From Pseudofrankia coriaricola (lineage in GTDB: Bacteria > Actinomycetota > Actinomycetes > Frankiales > Frankiaceae): a stretch of 64,000 nt of DNA. Both the position numbers and the translations under genes were made by a program. Position 1 is the first letter of the stretch. Each line of letters begins with the position of its first letter. Below the pieces are notes generated by a model. The model was not told the origin of the DNA. It searched no databases and saw only the letters and a list, made by a program, of their open reading frames with translations. The stretch spans positions 19,838 through 83,837 of the forward strand of contig NZ_MBLO01000236.1 in the NCBI RefSeq assembly GCF_001854805.1, read 5' to 3'. Positions 9,324 to 17,609 of this stretch are shown here, piece by piece.

Positions 9324-10583
9324 TCAGGCCAGCCCGAAGACCACCGGAAGGGCCGTGAGGCCGCGGATCCAGATCGTCGGCCGCCACACCAGGTCTTCGA
9401 GGGGGACCGCCAGGGTCACGTCGGGCAGCCGATCCAGCAGCACCCGGACGGCTGTCTCGGCGATGACCTCGCCGATCTCCTGGGCTGGCAGCGGGCAGCG
9501 GTGCTCGCCGTGACCGTAGGACAGGTGGGCCTGGTTGCCGGCGGTCTCGACGATCCCCGATCTCGGGCGGACCCTTGGGTCGGCGTTGGCGGCCGTGACG
9601 CTGGGGATCACCATGTCACCGGCCGCCATCTGGTAGCTCCCGAGCTGGCTCGGCCGGGACAGCCAGCGGCCGGTCAGGCTCTGCGCGGGCGTGTCCTCCC
9701 ACAGCACCTGCGCCATCGCGTCGCCGACGCTGCGCCGCCCGCCGAACATCGTGGCCGCGAACCTCGGGTCGCCGAGCATGAGCCGCAGCGAGTTCCCGAT
9801 CCACGACGAGACCATCTCGTGCGCGAGCGAGAACACGGTCACCATTTCCTCGAGAAGCTCGCCGTCGGTCAGGGACGCCGGGTGCGTCAACAGGCGCGAG
9901 AGCACGTCGAACCCCAGGTTCTCCCGGCGTGCCACCACCTGCCGCTGCAGGCCGGCGCGCCACCGGACGAAGGCCTCCTGGGCGTCGGGGGCGCCGTTCA
10001 CCACGGTGATGACGTCCCGGGTGAACACGCGGCAGTCGGCTGGCGGGATCCCGAGCACCGCGCCCAAGGCGTGCACCGGCAGGAGCTCCGCGTACTGGCT
10101 GATCAGGTCGGCCTCGCCCGTCGGGGCAAACGTGTCGATCAGCTCGTCGGCGATCCGCTCGCACCGGGCCCGCAGCTCGAAGGGGTCCACGGTCAGCCCG
10201 TCGTGCAGCACGGTGGACCGGCGCTCGTGCGCGAGGCCGCCGAGCCACACCGCGGTGTCGCGGCCGACGACGATCGGCAGCGCCGGCCAGTCCGACGGGA
10301 CGAGGTCCCAGGCGTTCCACAGCGTCGAGTCCCGGGTGTACAGCTCGGGGTTCTCCAGGACGTAGGCGAACTCCCGGTAGCCGAGCACGATCCACGCCGG
10401 GATGTCACCGTCCATCAGCACGGGGGCCACCGCGCCGTGGCGCGCCCGCAGCTGGTCGTACACCGCCGCCGGGTCGCGGTGGAACTCGTCGCCGTAGAGC
10501 CGGGCCGCGCCGACGTGCGCCGGGTAACGGTTCGGCGACGCAGCTGAGCCCGCAGTCTCAAGGGCGACGTTCGCCTCGGTCAT
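9324..10583 (-). CDS. Conservon cytochrome P450 lacking the ExxR motif (CYP157-like), second copy
   Basis: This 419-residue P450-fold protein lies directly downstream of cvnD. It is clearly related to the neighbouring P450: both share YPAHVGAARLYG near the N-terminus and HRCP-PAQE at the heme loop. The heme Cys is about residue 363. Here even the Glu of the K-helix motif is lost, since the site reads Q-V-L-W (about 292 to 295). The residue two after the Cys is Leu rather than Gly, and the I-helix has SLAHEMVSSW without the usual acid-Thr pair. The two P450s look like a tandem duplication that diverged. The ATG has GGAG upstream. Catalytic competence is uncertain. Confidence 0.93.
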   Translation of the reverse strand: MTEANVALETAGSAASPNRYPAHVGAARLYGDEFHRDPAAVYDQLRARHGAVAPVLMDGDIPAWIVLGYREFAYVLENPELYTRDSTLWNAWDLVPSDWPALPIVVGRDTAVWLGGLAHERRSTVLHDGLTVDPFELRARCERIADELIDTFAPTGEADLISQYAELLPVHALGAVLGIPPADCRVFTRDVITVVNGAPDAQEAFVRWRAGLQRQVVARRENLGFDVLSRLLTHPASLTDGELLEEMVTVFSLAHEMVSSWIGNSLRLMLGDPRFAATMFGGRRSVGDAMAQVLWEDTPAQSLTGRWLSRPSQLGSYQMAAGDMVIPSVTAANADPRVRPRSGIVETAGNQAHLSYGHGEHRCPLPAQEIGEVIAETAVRVLLDRLPDVTLAVPLEDLVWRPTIWIRGLTALPVVFGLA

Positions 10584-10646
10584 CGCGGTCTCCAGTCTGG
10601 GTCGTAGCAGTGGTGATGACGGCCGCTCTCGCCGGGCGACCTCGAT

Positions 10647-11330
10647 TCACTGGGGGTGCCCCGCCATCGCGCCGTAGGCGGCGGTGGACAGCGTCAGCAC
10701 GTGGTTGACCAGCTCGATCAGCACCGTCTTGCTCGACTCGCGGGCGCGGGCGTCGCAGTCGAGTAGCGGCACCTCGGGACTGAGCGACAGCGCGTCGCGC
10801 ACCTCGTCGAGCGAGTGCGTCGGCGGGCCGAAGTTGTTGCGGGCGACGACGAACGGCACCTTCTGGTGCTCCAGCCGGTCGATCGCGTACCAGGAGTCCT
10901 GGACCCGGCGGGTGTCGACCAGCACGACGGCGCCGAGCGTGCCGGCGAACAGCCGGTCCCACAGGAACCAGAACCGCTCCTGGCCGGGCGCGCCGAACAG
11001 GTAGAGCACCAGGTGGTCGTCGAGGCTGATCCGGCCGAAGTCGAAGGCGACCGTCGTCGTGCTCTTCCCGCGCAGCCCGGCGGTGTCGTCGATGCCGACC
11101 CCCGCCTCGGTCATGACCTCCTCGGTGGACAGCGGGCGGATCTCGCTGACCGCGCGCACCATCGTGGTCTTGCCGACGCCGAACCCACCGACGACGACGA
11201 TCTTCATGCCTTCGCGGACGGTGTCGCGCAGCGGGGCGAGCATCTGCGGCATGCCAGGGTCGACGCGCCCCGAGAGGCGGGCCAGCCCGGCCAGCGGCGG
11301 CGCGGCGATCCTAGAGCCGGCGGAGTCCAA
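10647..11330 (-). CDS. cvnD: CvnD, conservon small GTPase
   Basis: A Ras/Arf-like GTP-binding protein of 227 residues. The P-loop is GGFGVGKTT (about residues 48 to 56). Switch regions include TTTVAFDFG and the G3-like LFGAPGQERFWFLW, and RNNFG stands where the N/TKxD base-specificity motif usually is. In Streptomyces, CvnD works with a membrane kinase-like protein (CvnA), a roadblock protein (CvnB) and a DUF742 protein (CvnC). The likely TTG start at 11330 overlaps the end of cvnC by about 20 bases; an alternative Met directly before the P-loop would remove the N-terminal 40 residues. The second P450 gene starts 63 bases downstream. Confidence 0.93.
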   Translation of the reverse strand: MDSAGSRIAAPPLAGLARLSGRVDPGMPQMLAPLRDTVREGMKIVVVGGFGVGKTTMVRAVSEIRPLSTEEVMTEAGVGIDDTAGLRGKSTTTVAFDFGRISLDDHLVLYLFGAPGQERFWFLWDRLFAGTLGAVVLVDTRRVQDSWYAIDRLEHQKVPFVVARNNFGPPTHSLDEVRDALSLSPEVPLLDCDARARESSKTVLIELVNHVLTLSTAAYGAMAGHPQ

Positions 11331-11685
11331 CGAGCACCTCTCTCAGCAGCTCTGGGTGGGCGTAAGGGAGTTCGACCGCCGAGCGGCGCGGCGCGGACCT
11401 GGCCGGCTGGCGGACGACGATGCGGCCGGCGTCCAGCAGGTCGCACAGCAGGATCCGGGTGACGCTGATCGGCAGGCGCAGGTGGGCGGCGATCTCCACG
11501 ACGGCGCGCGCGGAGCGGCAGAACCGCAGGATCCCGACGTGCTCCGACTGCATCCCCGGGCTGGGGTCGCACTCCGCGACGACGAGCGTGACCAGGTCGA
11601 AGACGTCGGCGTCGGCGCGGCTGCGCCCACCGGTGATCGTGTAGAGCCGGTCCGGGTTCTCCCGGTCGATGTGGCCGCGGGTCAC
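11311..11685 (-). CDS. cvnC: CvnC, DUF742 protein of the conservon
   Basis: The 124-residue protein starts R-L-Y-T-I-T-G-G and has the DUF742 core, a winged-helix-like region with VEIAAHLRLPISVTRILLCDLLDAGRI. The family is found in conservon operons next to roadblock and GTPase genes and is thought to be an adaptor. The GTG start overlaps the stop of cvnB (GTGA on the minus strand at 11682 to 11685), so translation is likely coupled. It acts in the cytoplasm, probably membrane-associated through CvnA. Confidence 0.92.
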   Translation of the reverse strand: MTRGHIDRENPDRLYTITGGRSRADADVFDLVTLVVAECDPSPGMQSEHVGILRFCRSARAVVEIAAHLRLPISVTRILLCDLLDAGRIVVRQPARSAPRRSAVELPYAHPELLREVLVGLRRL

Positions 11686-12104
11686 GCCGGAGCCGCCGTG
11701 GCCCTCAGGTCACGCGCTGGCGCGCTGAGATACTCGCCGATCTGCTCGACCAGCTCGTTCATGTTGTGGCCGATCACGCCCGCGTCCGCGTCCTCGGTGG
11801 CGATGACGGCGAGGTGGGCGCCCTCGCCGGCCTCGACGATGAACAGCAGGCCCCCGTGGAACTCGGTCATGGACTGACGGACCCCGCCGTTGCCGTCACC
11901 GAACTCGACGGACGCGCCGTGCGCGAGGCTCTGGATGCCCGACGCGATGGCCGCCAACTGGTCTGCCTGGTCGACGGTGAGCCCGGACGTGCGGCACATC
12001 CTCAGACCGTCCCGCGACAGCACCAGCGCGTGCCGGGCACCCGGGGTGCGCTCGAGGAGGCTCTCGAGCAGCCAGTCGAGGTCGCGCTCGTTGGTCTTCA
12101 TCAT
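11682..12104 (-). CDS. cvnB: CvnB, roadblock/LC7 protein of the conservon
   Basis: A 140-residue roadblock/LC7-fold protein. N-terminal LDWLLESLLERTPGARHALVLSRDGL, central ADQLAAIASGIQSLAHGAS and the closing strand-helix LAVIATEDADAGVIGHNMNELV follow the family pattern. Roadblock proteins regulate or scaffold small GTPases, here presumably CvnD. The start is the ATG-ATG pair at 12104. A 207-base gap separates it from cvnA, larger than the overlaps among cvnB, cvnC and cvnD, so a secondary promoter is possible. Confidence 0.92.
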   Translation of the reverse strand: MMKTNERDLDWLLESLLERTPGARHALVLSRDGLRMCRTSGLTVDQADQLAAIASGIQSLAHGASVEFGDGNGGVRQSMTEFHGGLLFIVEAGEGAHLAVIATEDADAGVIGHNMNELVEQIGEYLSAPARDLRATAAPA

Positions 12105-12311
12105 CGGGTGTAAGGGCCGCCGCGGGACCGCTGCCCGCGGCCGGTCGGCCCCTGCCTCCTATCTGGCTGTCTGGTCCGGGAACTCGAAGGCCCGGTTCGC
12201 CTCCTGGCTGGCGACGGGCGGGGCGTGGGCGTCTGGCGAGCCGGGCGCCGCGTCAGCGCCCGCCTGGTGGCCATGGGCCTTGCCTGACCCGGCCCGCCGG
12301 TCTCCCGGACG

Positions 12312-13916
12312 TCATGGCGCCGCTTCACGGGAGTCGGTGGCGTTGATGGCGTCAGCGGCACCAGCGGCGTCGGTGTCGCCCGCCGGCTGCTGGCCGGCGC
12401 TGCCGGTCGGCCCGGTCTCGCCGGACCGGGCACGCGCGCGCGATTGCTGGAACGCGCCGAACCGCTCGCCTGGTGACACCGCGGGAGCGGCCGGGCGGCC
12501 GTCCTGACCCGCAGGCGGGCCGCCAGGGGACGTCGCGAGCGCCGCCGCCCGCGCGGCGCCCGCGAGCGTCTCGCCCCGGCCCCGCTTGGGCAGCGGCTCG
12601 GGCGTACCCGCCGGGTGCGCCGCGTCCCGCGACGGAGGTGCCGCCGGCGCGGGCTCACCGGGCCGCTCCGCCACTGCCTGCCGGCCGCCGCGCCCGCCGG
12701 CCGGCACGCCCGGTGCCGCCGTGACATGTGCCCCGGGCAGCGGCGCACCGTCCGGCCGCGGCTGGGTGATGAGCTGGCGGGGGATGATGACGATCACGCC
12801 GGTGCCGCCCCGGGAGGAGGGGCGGAAGGAGACGGTGAGCCCGTACTTGCGGGCGAGCACGCCGACGACGGCCAGGCCGAGGCGTGTGCCGGACAGCGTG
12901 GTCAGGTCGAGCGCCTCGGCCGAGACGGCCCGTTCCGCCCGGCGCAGCGCCGCCGGGCCCATGACGAGCCCGCCGTCCTCGACGGTGACGACGAGGCCGG
13001 CCTGGACCTCCTCGACGTAGACGTGCACCTCCTCCGACGGCGGGGAGAAGCTGGTGGCGTTGTCCATCAGCTCGGCCAGCGCGTGCATGACGCCCTCGGC
13101 CGCGTAGCCGGCGACGGCGGCCGTGCTGGTCGAGTGCAGCCGGACCCGCTGGTAGGCGCTGATCCGGCCGAGCGCGCCGCGCAGGATGCTCTCCATCACG
13201 ATCGGCTTGGTCCAGCGCCGGCCGGAGCGGGCCCCGGTGAGCACCGCGATGGAGTCGGCGAGCCGGCCGGCCTGGGAGACGCTGTGGTCGAGGCGCAGCA
13301 GGTCGCCGAGGACCTCCTCGCTGTGCCGGTCCTCCATGTCGCGCAGGTCGGCGAGCATGCTGGTGGCCAGTGCCTGGACCCGGCCGGCGGCGTTCGCGCA
13401 GGCGGCCATCGCGGCGGCGCGCATGCGCTCGCCGCGGCCGACCTCCTCGGCGAGGGTGCGCAGGATTCGCTGCTCGGCGGGGTCGGCCGGCGGTGGCCCG
13501 CCCGCCATGGCCTCCTCGGCCGAGACACCGTCGCGGAGCTGGGCGACGATCTTCGGCAGGGTGTCGTCAGCCAGCTGGGCAAGGCCGGCGGCCCGCCGCT
13601 CCGTCAGGGCGTCGAGGGCCGCCAACCGCTCGACGAGCCGCGCCGTGCCGTCCGCCTGGCGGATCGCGAGGACCACGATCACGGCCGCGGCGGCCAGGCC
13701 CACGAGCACCGCGACTCCGACGGAGACCCGCGCGGACGACGGGGCCGTCGCGACCGCGCACAGCGCGGCGACGGCGACGACCAGCAGCGCGGACAGCAAC
13801 ACGGTGCGGTTCGCGCCGAGGACGGGCTGGCGGCGCGTGGACGTGCCGGCCGGGGTGGACGTGCCGGCCGGGAAGGTGTCGGCCCGCCCGCGAGCGGGCT
13901 CGAGTACACGTGGCAT
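12312..13916 (-). CDS. cvnA: CvnA, conservon sensor kinase-like membrane protein
   Basis: The protein has 534 residues. Two membrane helices lie near residues 37 to 85, then a coiled-coil/dimerisation region with LRLDHSVSQAGRLADSIAVL, then a GHKL-type ATPase domain with the N-box MDNATSFSPP and the G-rich region GTRLGLAVVGVLARKYGL. The C-terminal 150 residues are low-complexity Pro/Ala/Arg. The region upstream of the N-box has a His (LDHS), but autophosphorylation of CvnA proteins is not well established. The ATG at 13916 with GAGGAA 9 bases upstream is preferred over a TTG seven codons earlier. It heads the conservon. Confidence 0.9.
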   Translation of the reverse strand: MPRVLEPARGRADTFPAGTSTPAGTSTRRQPVLGANRTVLLSALLVVAVAALCAVATAPSSARVSVGVAVLVGLAAAAVIVVLAIRQADGTARLVERLAALDALTERRAAGLAQLADDTLPKIVAQLRDGVSAEEAMAGGPPPADPAEQRILRTLAEEVGRGERMRAAAMAACANAAGRVQALATSMLADLRDMEDRHSEEVLGDLLRLDHSVSQAGRLADSIAVLTGARSGRRWTKPIVMESILRGALGRISAYQRVRLHSTSTAAVAGYAAEGVMHALAELMDNATSFSPPSEEVHVYVEEVQAGLVVTVEDGGLVMGPAALRRAERAVSAEALDLTTLSGTRLGLAVVGVLARKYGLTVSFRPSSRGGTGVIVIIPRQLITQPRPDGAPLPGAHVTAAPGVPAGGRGGRQAVAERPGEPAPAAPPSRDAAHPAGTPEPLPKRGRGETLAGAARAAALATSPGGPPAGQDGRPAAPAVSPGERFGAFQQSRARARSGETGPTGSAGQQPAGDTDAAGAADAINATDSREAAP

Positions 13917-14911
13917 CGCGATCAGTTCCTCGTCCAACTCGTCGTCACGGCAGCCCGGGCGGCCGCGGCCACGCCGACGGCGCGGGACCGGGCCGGCGCG
14001 GCAAAGAAACCGTCCAACAAAAGCTCAGGATTCGCCGGCGGGCGCGGTGGCCGCGCGGGCCGGCGCTGAATGCGCGGCAAAGGCGCGCCGTGCCTCGCAG
14101 GCTTCCCCCACACCGCGACCACTCCTCGGCCATCCGCCGGCCACGCGATGGAGCCGGCCGGCCGCGTGGGCGTCGCCCATATGCCGGCCGTCACCCGATG
14201 CTAGGGAGACCACGCGCACCGGCCGCATGCAGCTGGCGCCGCCACCGGCCACCCGGCCACGGCCGAGTGAGTGACATGTGTTCACGTTGTCACGCCGATG
14301 GACACTGGGTATTGGCGCGCACCCGTTGGGCGGCCCGGATTGGCCACCGGTGATAATCGGGTGGTCACTCTGAACATCAGAGCCAAACTGTTCCGGAATC
14401 GCTGTCAGAGACAGGCCCTCTCACGCATCCGGACATTTCGACGGAACCGACGCGGTGCGCCGGCACTTAGAACTGGACAAATCGGGATCTTCAGCCTTGA
14501 GGGGCGTCCCCCTGCATCGGCCGCGCTGACCCGCGCCGCCTCGGCACATTCGTCACAGGCCGCGACCGCCGGCGGCGCGGCCCATGGCTGCGCGCGAACG
14601 GGCACGGCCCGCGCCACAACACGGATGCCTACAGTGGAGACACGTCCGGAGTGTCGACGTTTTCTCGTCGTTGCGTCGGCGGCCAACCGTCGTGCCGGGG
14701 CGTTCCCCGGCGCGGCCGGGCGCCCGAGATGCCTCGCGGGCACCTGCCCGGACGAGCGGGCGCGCCACGCGACCTCGGTGACGGTGAGTTCGGAGGCGGT
14801 GAGCTCGCGAGCGGTTCGAGCCGTCCGAGCGGCACCGGCGGGGCGAGCGGGCGCGGCGGGCCGAGCACCCGCGGCGGGCCGGCGGTCAGGGACCGGCGAC
14901 GGCGTCCGGCG
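13917..14911. other. Large intergenic region upstream of the conservon
   Basis: About 1 kb lies between cvnA and galK. No reading frame here resembles a known protein, and the frames present are short or antisense-like. The stretch 14,280 to 14,480 is less GC-rich than its surroundings and could hold the cvnA promoter. I see no strong hairpin with a T tract and no RNA gene. Confidence 0.4.
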
Positions 14912-16234
14912 TCAGCGGGGCAGCAGGCGGCCGGGGCCACCTGGGGCGACGCGCATGGCCTCGGCTGGTAGGCGCCTGCCCGGAGGGAAGAGCGCGAGGA
15001 CCGACCCGCCGAACCCGCCGCCGACCATGCGCGCGCCGGCAGCGCCGAGGGCCCGCAGGCGCGCCGCCGTCGCCTCCACCTCGGGCACCGACACCTCGTA
15101 GAGGTCGCGCAGGCTGGCGTGCGACGCGTCGAGCACCCGGCCGAGCTCGGGCAGGTCGCCGGCCCGCAGCGCCGCCACCGCGAGGCGGACCCGCTCGTTC
15201 TCCGCCAGCACGTGGCGCACCCGGCGGCCCAGCGGCTCGGGCAGCCGGCCGGGCGCGTCCTGGTCGGCGTCGCGCAGCGAACCGATCCCGAGCAGCTCGC
15301 AGGCGCGGGCGCACTCGGCCCGGCGGGTGTTGTAGCCGGACGCCGCGATGGCGTGCCGGACCCCGGAGTCAACCGTCACCAGCCGCCACCGGCCCAGGTC
15401 GAGACGCACCGGCTCGATGCCCGTCGCCGCCGGCTCGGCACCCGGAGTCGCCCGCCCGCCGTCCGCGCCGCTCGCCCGGGCGGCCGACGCGGGCGGCGCG
15501 GGCAGCGGGCCGGGAGCGGGAACGCCGCCGGGCGCCTGGCCGGGGGCGGGGATGGCGCCGAGGGCCCGGACGTCCAGACACAGCGCGTGGCCGGGACGGC
15601 CGAACAGCGAGGCGGTCTGGTCCAGCAGGCCGGTACGCGCGCCGACCCACTCGTTCTCCACCCGGGACAGCAGCCCGGCGAGCTGGCGACGGTCCGGCTC
15701 GCCGTGCCCGCTGTGCGCCAGCAGCGCGAGCGCCAGCGCGACCTCGAGCGCCGCCGACGACGACAGGCCCGCGCCCCGGGGCAGTGTGCCGGTGATCGTC
15801 AGGCGCGCGGGACGGATGGAGTACCCGGCCTCGGTAAGCAAGGCGACCACCCCGCGGGCGAACGAGCGCCAGCCCTCGACGCGCGGGGGCGCGACGGCGG
15901 GGAACACGTCGTGCGAGCCGATGTCGACGGCGTGCATCCGCATCAGGCCGTCCAGCGAGGGCCGCGCCCGTACCGTGACACCGAGCTCGATCGCGAACGG
16001 CAGGCACAGGCCGTCGTTGTAGTCGGTGTGCTCCCCGACGAGGTTGACCCGCCCCGGCCCGAAGGCGACCGCCGTAACCGGCCCCCGTCCGGCGGGCCGG
16101 CCGCGACGCATCCTGGAACGGCGTGGCCCGCCCGCCGGCTCGCCAGGCTCTCCGGGACGGGGCGGGACGGAACTGTCCAGCGCGACCTCCGCACTCCTGG
16201 CGCCACCACCCCCGGCGGCCTGGCCGTCCGTCAT
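14912..16234 (-). CDS. galK: Galactokinase
   Basis: The GHMP-family kinase phosphorylates galactose to galactose-1-phosphate in the Leloir pathway. Signature GRVNLVGEHTDYNDG (about residues 61 to 75), the ATP-binding GTLPRGAGLSSSAA, and the C-terminal VGGGFGGSVLAL are all present in 440 residues. The first 50 residues are a Pro/Gly/Arg-rich extension that most galactokinases lack, and a second low-complexity Pro/Ala insert lies near residues 228 to 270. The ATG at 16234 is chosen; a longer frame from 16288 has no support. It lies downstream of galT on the same strand, 180 bases away, so the two are probably co-transcribed. Confidence 0.92.
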   Translation of the reverse strand: MTDGQAAGGGGARSAEVALDSSVPPRPGEPGEPAGGPRRSRMRRGRPAGRGPVTAVAFGPGRVNLVGEHTDYNDGLCLPFAIELGVTVRARPSLDGLMRMHAVDIGSHDVFPAVAPPRVEGWRSFARGVVALLTEAGYSIRPARLTITGTLPRGAGLSSSAALEVALALALLAHSGHGEPDRRQLAGLLSRVENEWVGARTGLLDQTASLFGRPGHALCLDVRALGAIPAPGQAPGGVPAPGPLPAPPASAARASGADGGRATPGAEPAATGIEPVRLDLGRWRLVTVDSGVRHAIAASGYNTRRAECARACELLGIGSLRDADQDAPGRLPEPLGRRVRHVLAENERVRLAVAALRAGDLPELGRVLDASHASLRDLYEVSVPEVEATAARLRALGAAGARMVGGGFGGSVLALFPPGRRLPAEAMRVAPGGPGRLLPR

Positions 16235-16414
16235 GTCTACGCAACGCCCGACGTTGGCGGGACGATCCACACCCCCACCTGTGGGCACCCCGCCGCGCCC
16301 CGACCCGGAACCAGGTGCAGAGCAGGGTCCCTGCCGGATCCGGGGTTCCTGCCGGATCGACGGAGCTTGCGGAGTCGATCTGGGAGGTCCGGAAGCCGAT
16401 CTGGGAGGTTAGGC
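16235..16414. repeat. Intergenic direct repeats between galT and galK
   Basis: Two short direct repeats lie in this 180-base gap: CCTGCCGGATC at about 16330 and 16348, and CGATCTGGGAGGT at about 16376 and 16397. They may be remnants of slippage or tandem operator half-sites. No clear promoter was seen. Confidence 0.45.
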
Positions 16415-17572
16415 TCAGCACGCGGCGGCGCGCAGCAGGGACGCGGCGTGCTCGGGCTCGATGTCGTTGACGTAGACCCCCATCGCGGACTCGCTGCCGG
16501 CGAGGTACTTGAGTCTGTCCGGGGCACGCCGGTTGGAGAACACGCGCAGGCGCAGGTGCGCCCAGCGCCGGCCGGCCCGGACGGGGGCCTGCTCCCAGGC
16601 GGCGATGTAGGGCATCTTCACGCCGAGCACCCGGTCGAAGCGGCGCAGGACGTCCAGGTAGAGCGACGGGAACTCGGCCCGCTCGTCCTCGTCGAGCGCG
16701 GGCAGGTCGGGCACGTGCCGGCGCGGGTAGATCGACACCTCGAACGGCCAGCGGGCGGCGTATGGCACGAACGCGACCCAGGCGTCCGTCGAGGCGACGA
16801 GGCGGGCACCGGCCGCCTCCTCGGCGGCGACGGCCTCGCAGTGCTGGCAGCGGCCGAGGCGACGCGCGACGCGGATCATCGCGGACAGCGGCGTCGGGAC
16901 GAACGGGTAGGCGTAGATCTGGCCGTGCGGGTGGCCGAGCGTCACCCCGATCTCCTCGCCGCGGTTCTCGAAGACGAACACGCTCGCCACGGCGGGCAGG
17001 CGGCCCAGTACCGCGGTGCGGTCGGTCCAGGCCGCGAGCACCGTGGCGGCCCGGCGTGGCGTGAGCGCCGCGAACGAGGCGTCGTGGTCGGCGGTGAAGC
17101 AGACGACCTCGCAGCGCCCGTCACCGGGCTGGCCGGCGAACGGTCCGGCCCGGTCCCCCCGCCGGGCCTGCCCCGACGCGGACGGGCCGCCCTCGCCGGG
17201 GCCGGTCAGGCCCACCGCCGGAAGGCCGACCGCCGGCACGCCGAGGGCGGGGAAACGGTTCTCGAAGACGGCGACGTCGTAGTCCTCGGGGACCTCGGTC
17301 TCCCGGGCCGGCCCGCTGGGGCACAGCGGGCAGTCGGCGACCGCCGGCAGATGGGTCCGCCCCTGGCGGTGCGCGGCGATGACCACCCACTCGTCGGTCA
17401 GCCGGTCGTGGCGCAGCTGGGACGGCGGCCGGGCCACCGGCGCGAGGCCGCGCCTGTCGGGCTCTCCGCGGCGGCGGCCCGGCTCGTCGTCGAAGTAGAT
17501 GAGCTCCCGGCCGTCGGACAGCAGCACCGCCGTCCGGGTCGCGCCGGGCGCGGCCGCGTCAGCCGCCGTCAC
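16415..17572 (-). CDS. galT: Galactose-1-phosphate uridylyltransferase
   Basis: The enzyme exchanges UMP between UDP-glucose and galactose-1-phosphate. The HIT-type active site HPHGQIY (about residues 214 to 220) contains the nucleophilic His. A zinc-type CPLC pair lies near residue 81, and the N-terminal LTDEWVVIAAHRQGR and FENRFPAL match the family. The 385-residue length is normal. There is a low-complexity Gly/Pro/Ser insert at about 110 to 145. The gene sits 37 bases after the MptB-like gene and before galK, which suggests one minus-strand transcript linking galactose activation and a membrane mannosyltransferase. No galE is visible in the window. Confidence 0.93.
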   Translation of the reverse strand: MTAADAAAPGATRTAVLLSDGRELIYFDDEPGRRRGEPDRRGLAPVARPPSQLRHDRLTDEWVVIAAHRQGRTHLPAVADCPLCPSGPARETEVPEDYDVAVFENRFPALGVPAVGLPAVGLTGPGEGGPSASGQARRGDRAGPFAGQPGDGRCEVVCFTADHDASFAALTPRRAATVLAAWTDRTAVLGRLPAVASVFVFENRGEEIGVTLGHPHGQIYAYPFVPTPLSAMIRVARRLGRCQHCEAVAAEEAAGARLVASTDAWVAFVPYAARWPFEVSIYPRRHVPDLPALDEDERAEFPSLYLDVLRRFDRVLGVKMPYIAAWEQAPVRAGRRWAHLRLRVFSNRRAPDRLKYLAGSESAMGVYVNDIEPEHAASLLRAAAC

Positions 17573-17609
17573 GCCGTCGTCACGGGCTAGACGCTACCGG
17601 GACGCCCGA

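Noticed and set aside
9126..10547. Long plus-strand open frame of 473 codons opposite the second P450
   Set aside because: It is the mirror of a GC-biased gene on the minus strand, rich in Arg/Gly/His, with no family motif.
12615..14069. Long plus-strand frame opposite cvnA
   Set aside because: Antisense shadow; composition is Gly/Arg/Ala noise, and the minus strand encodes clear CvnA motifs.
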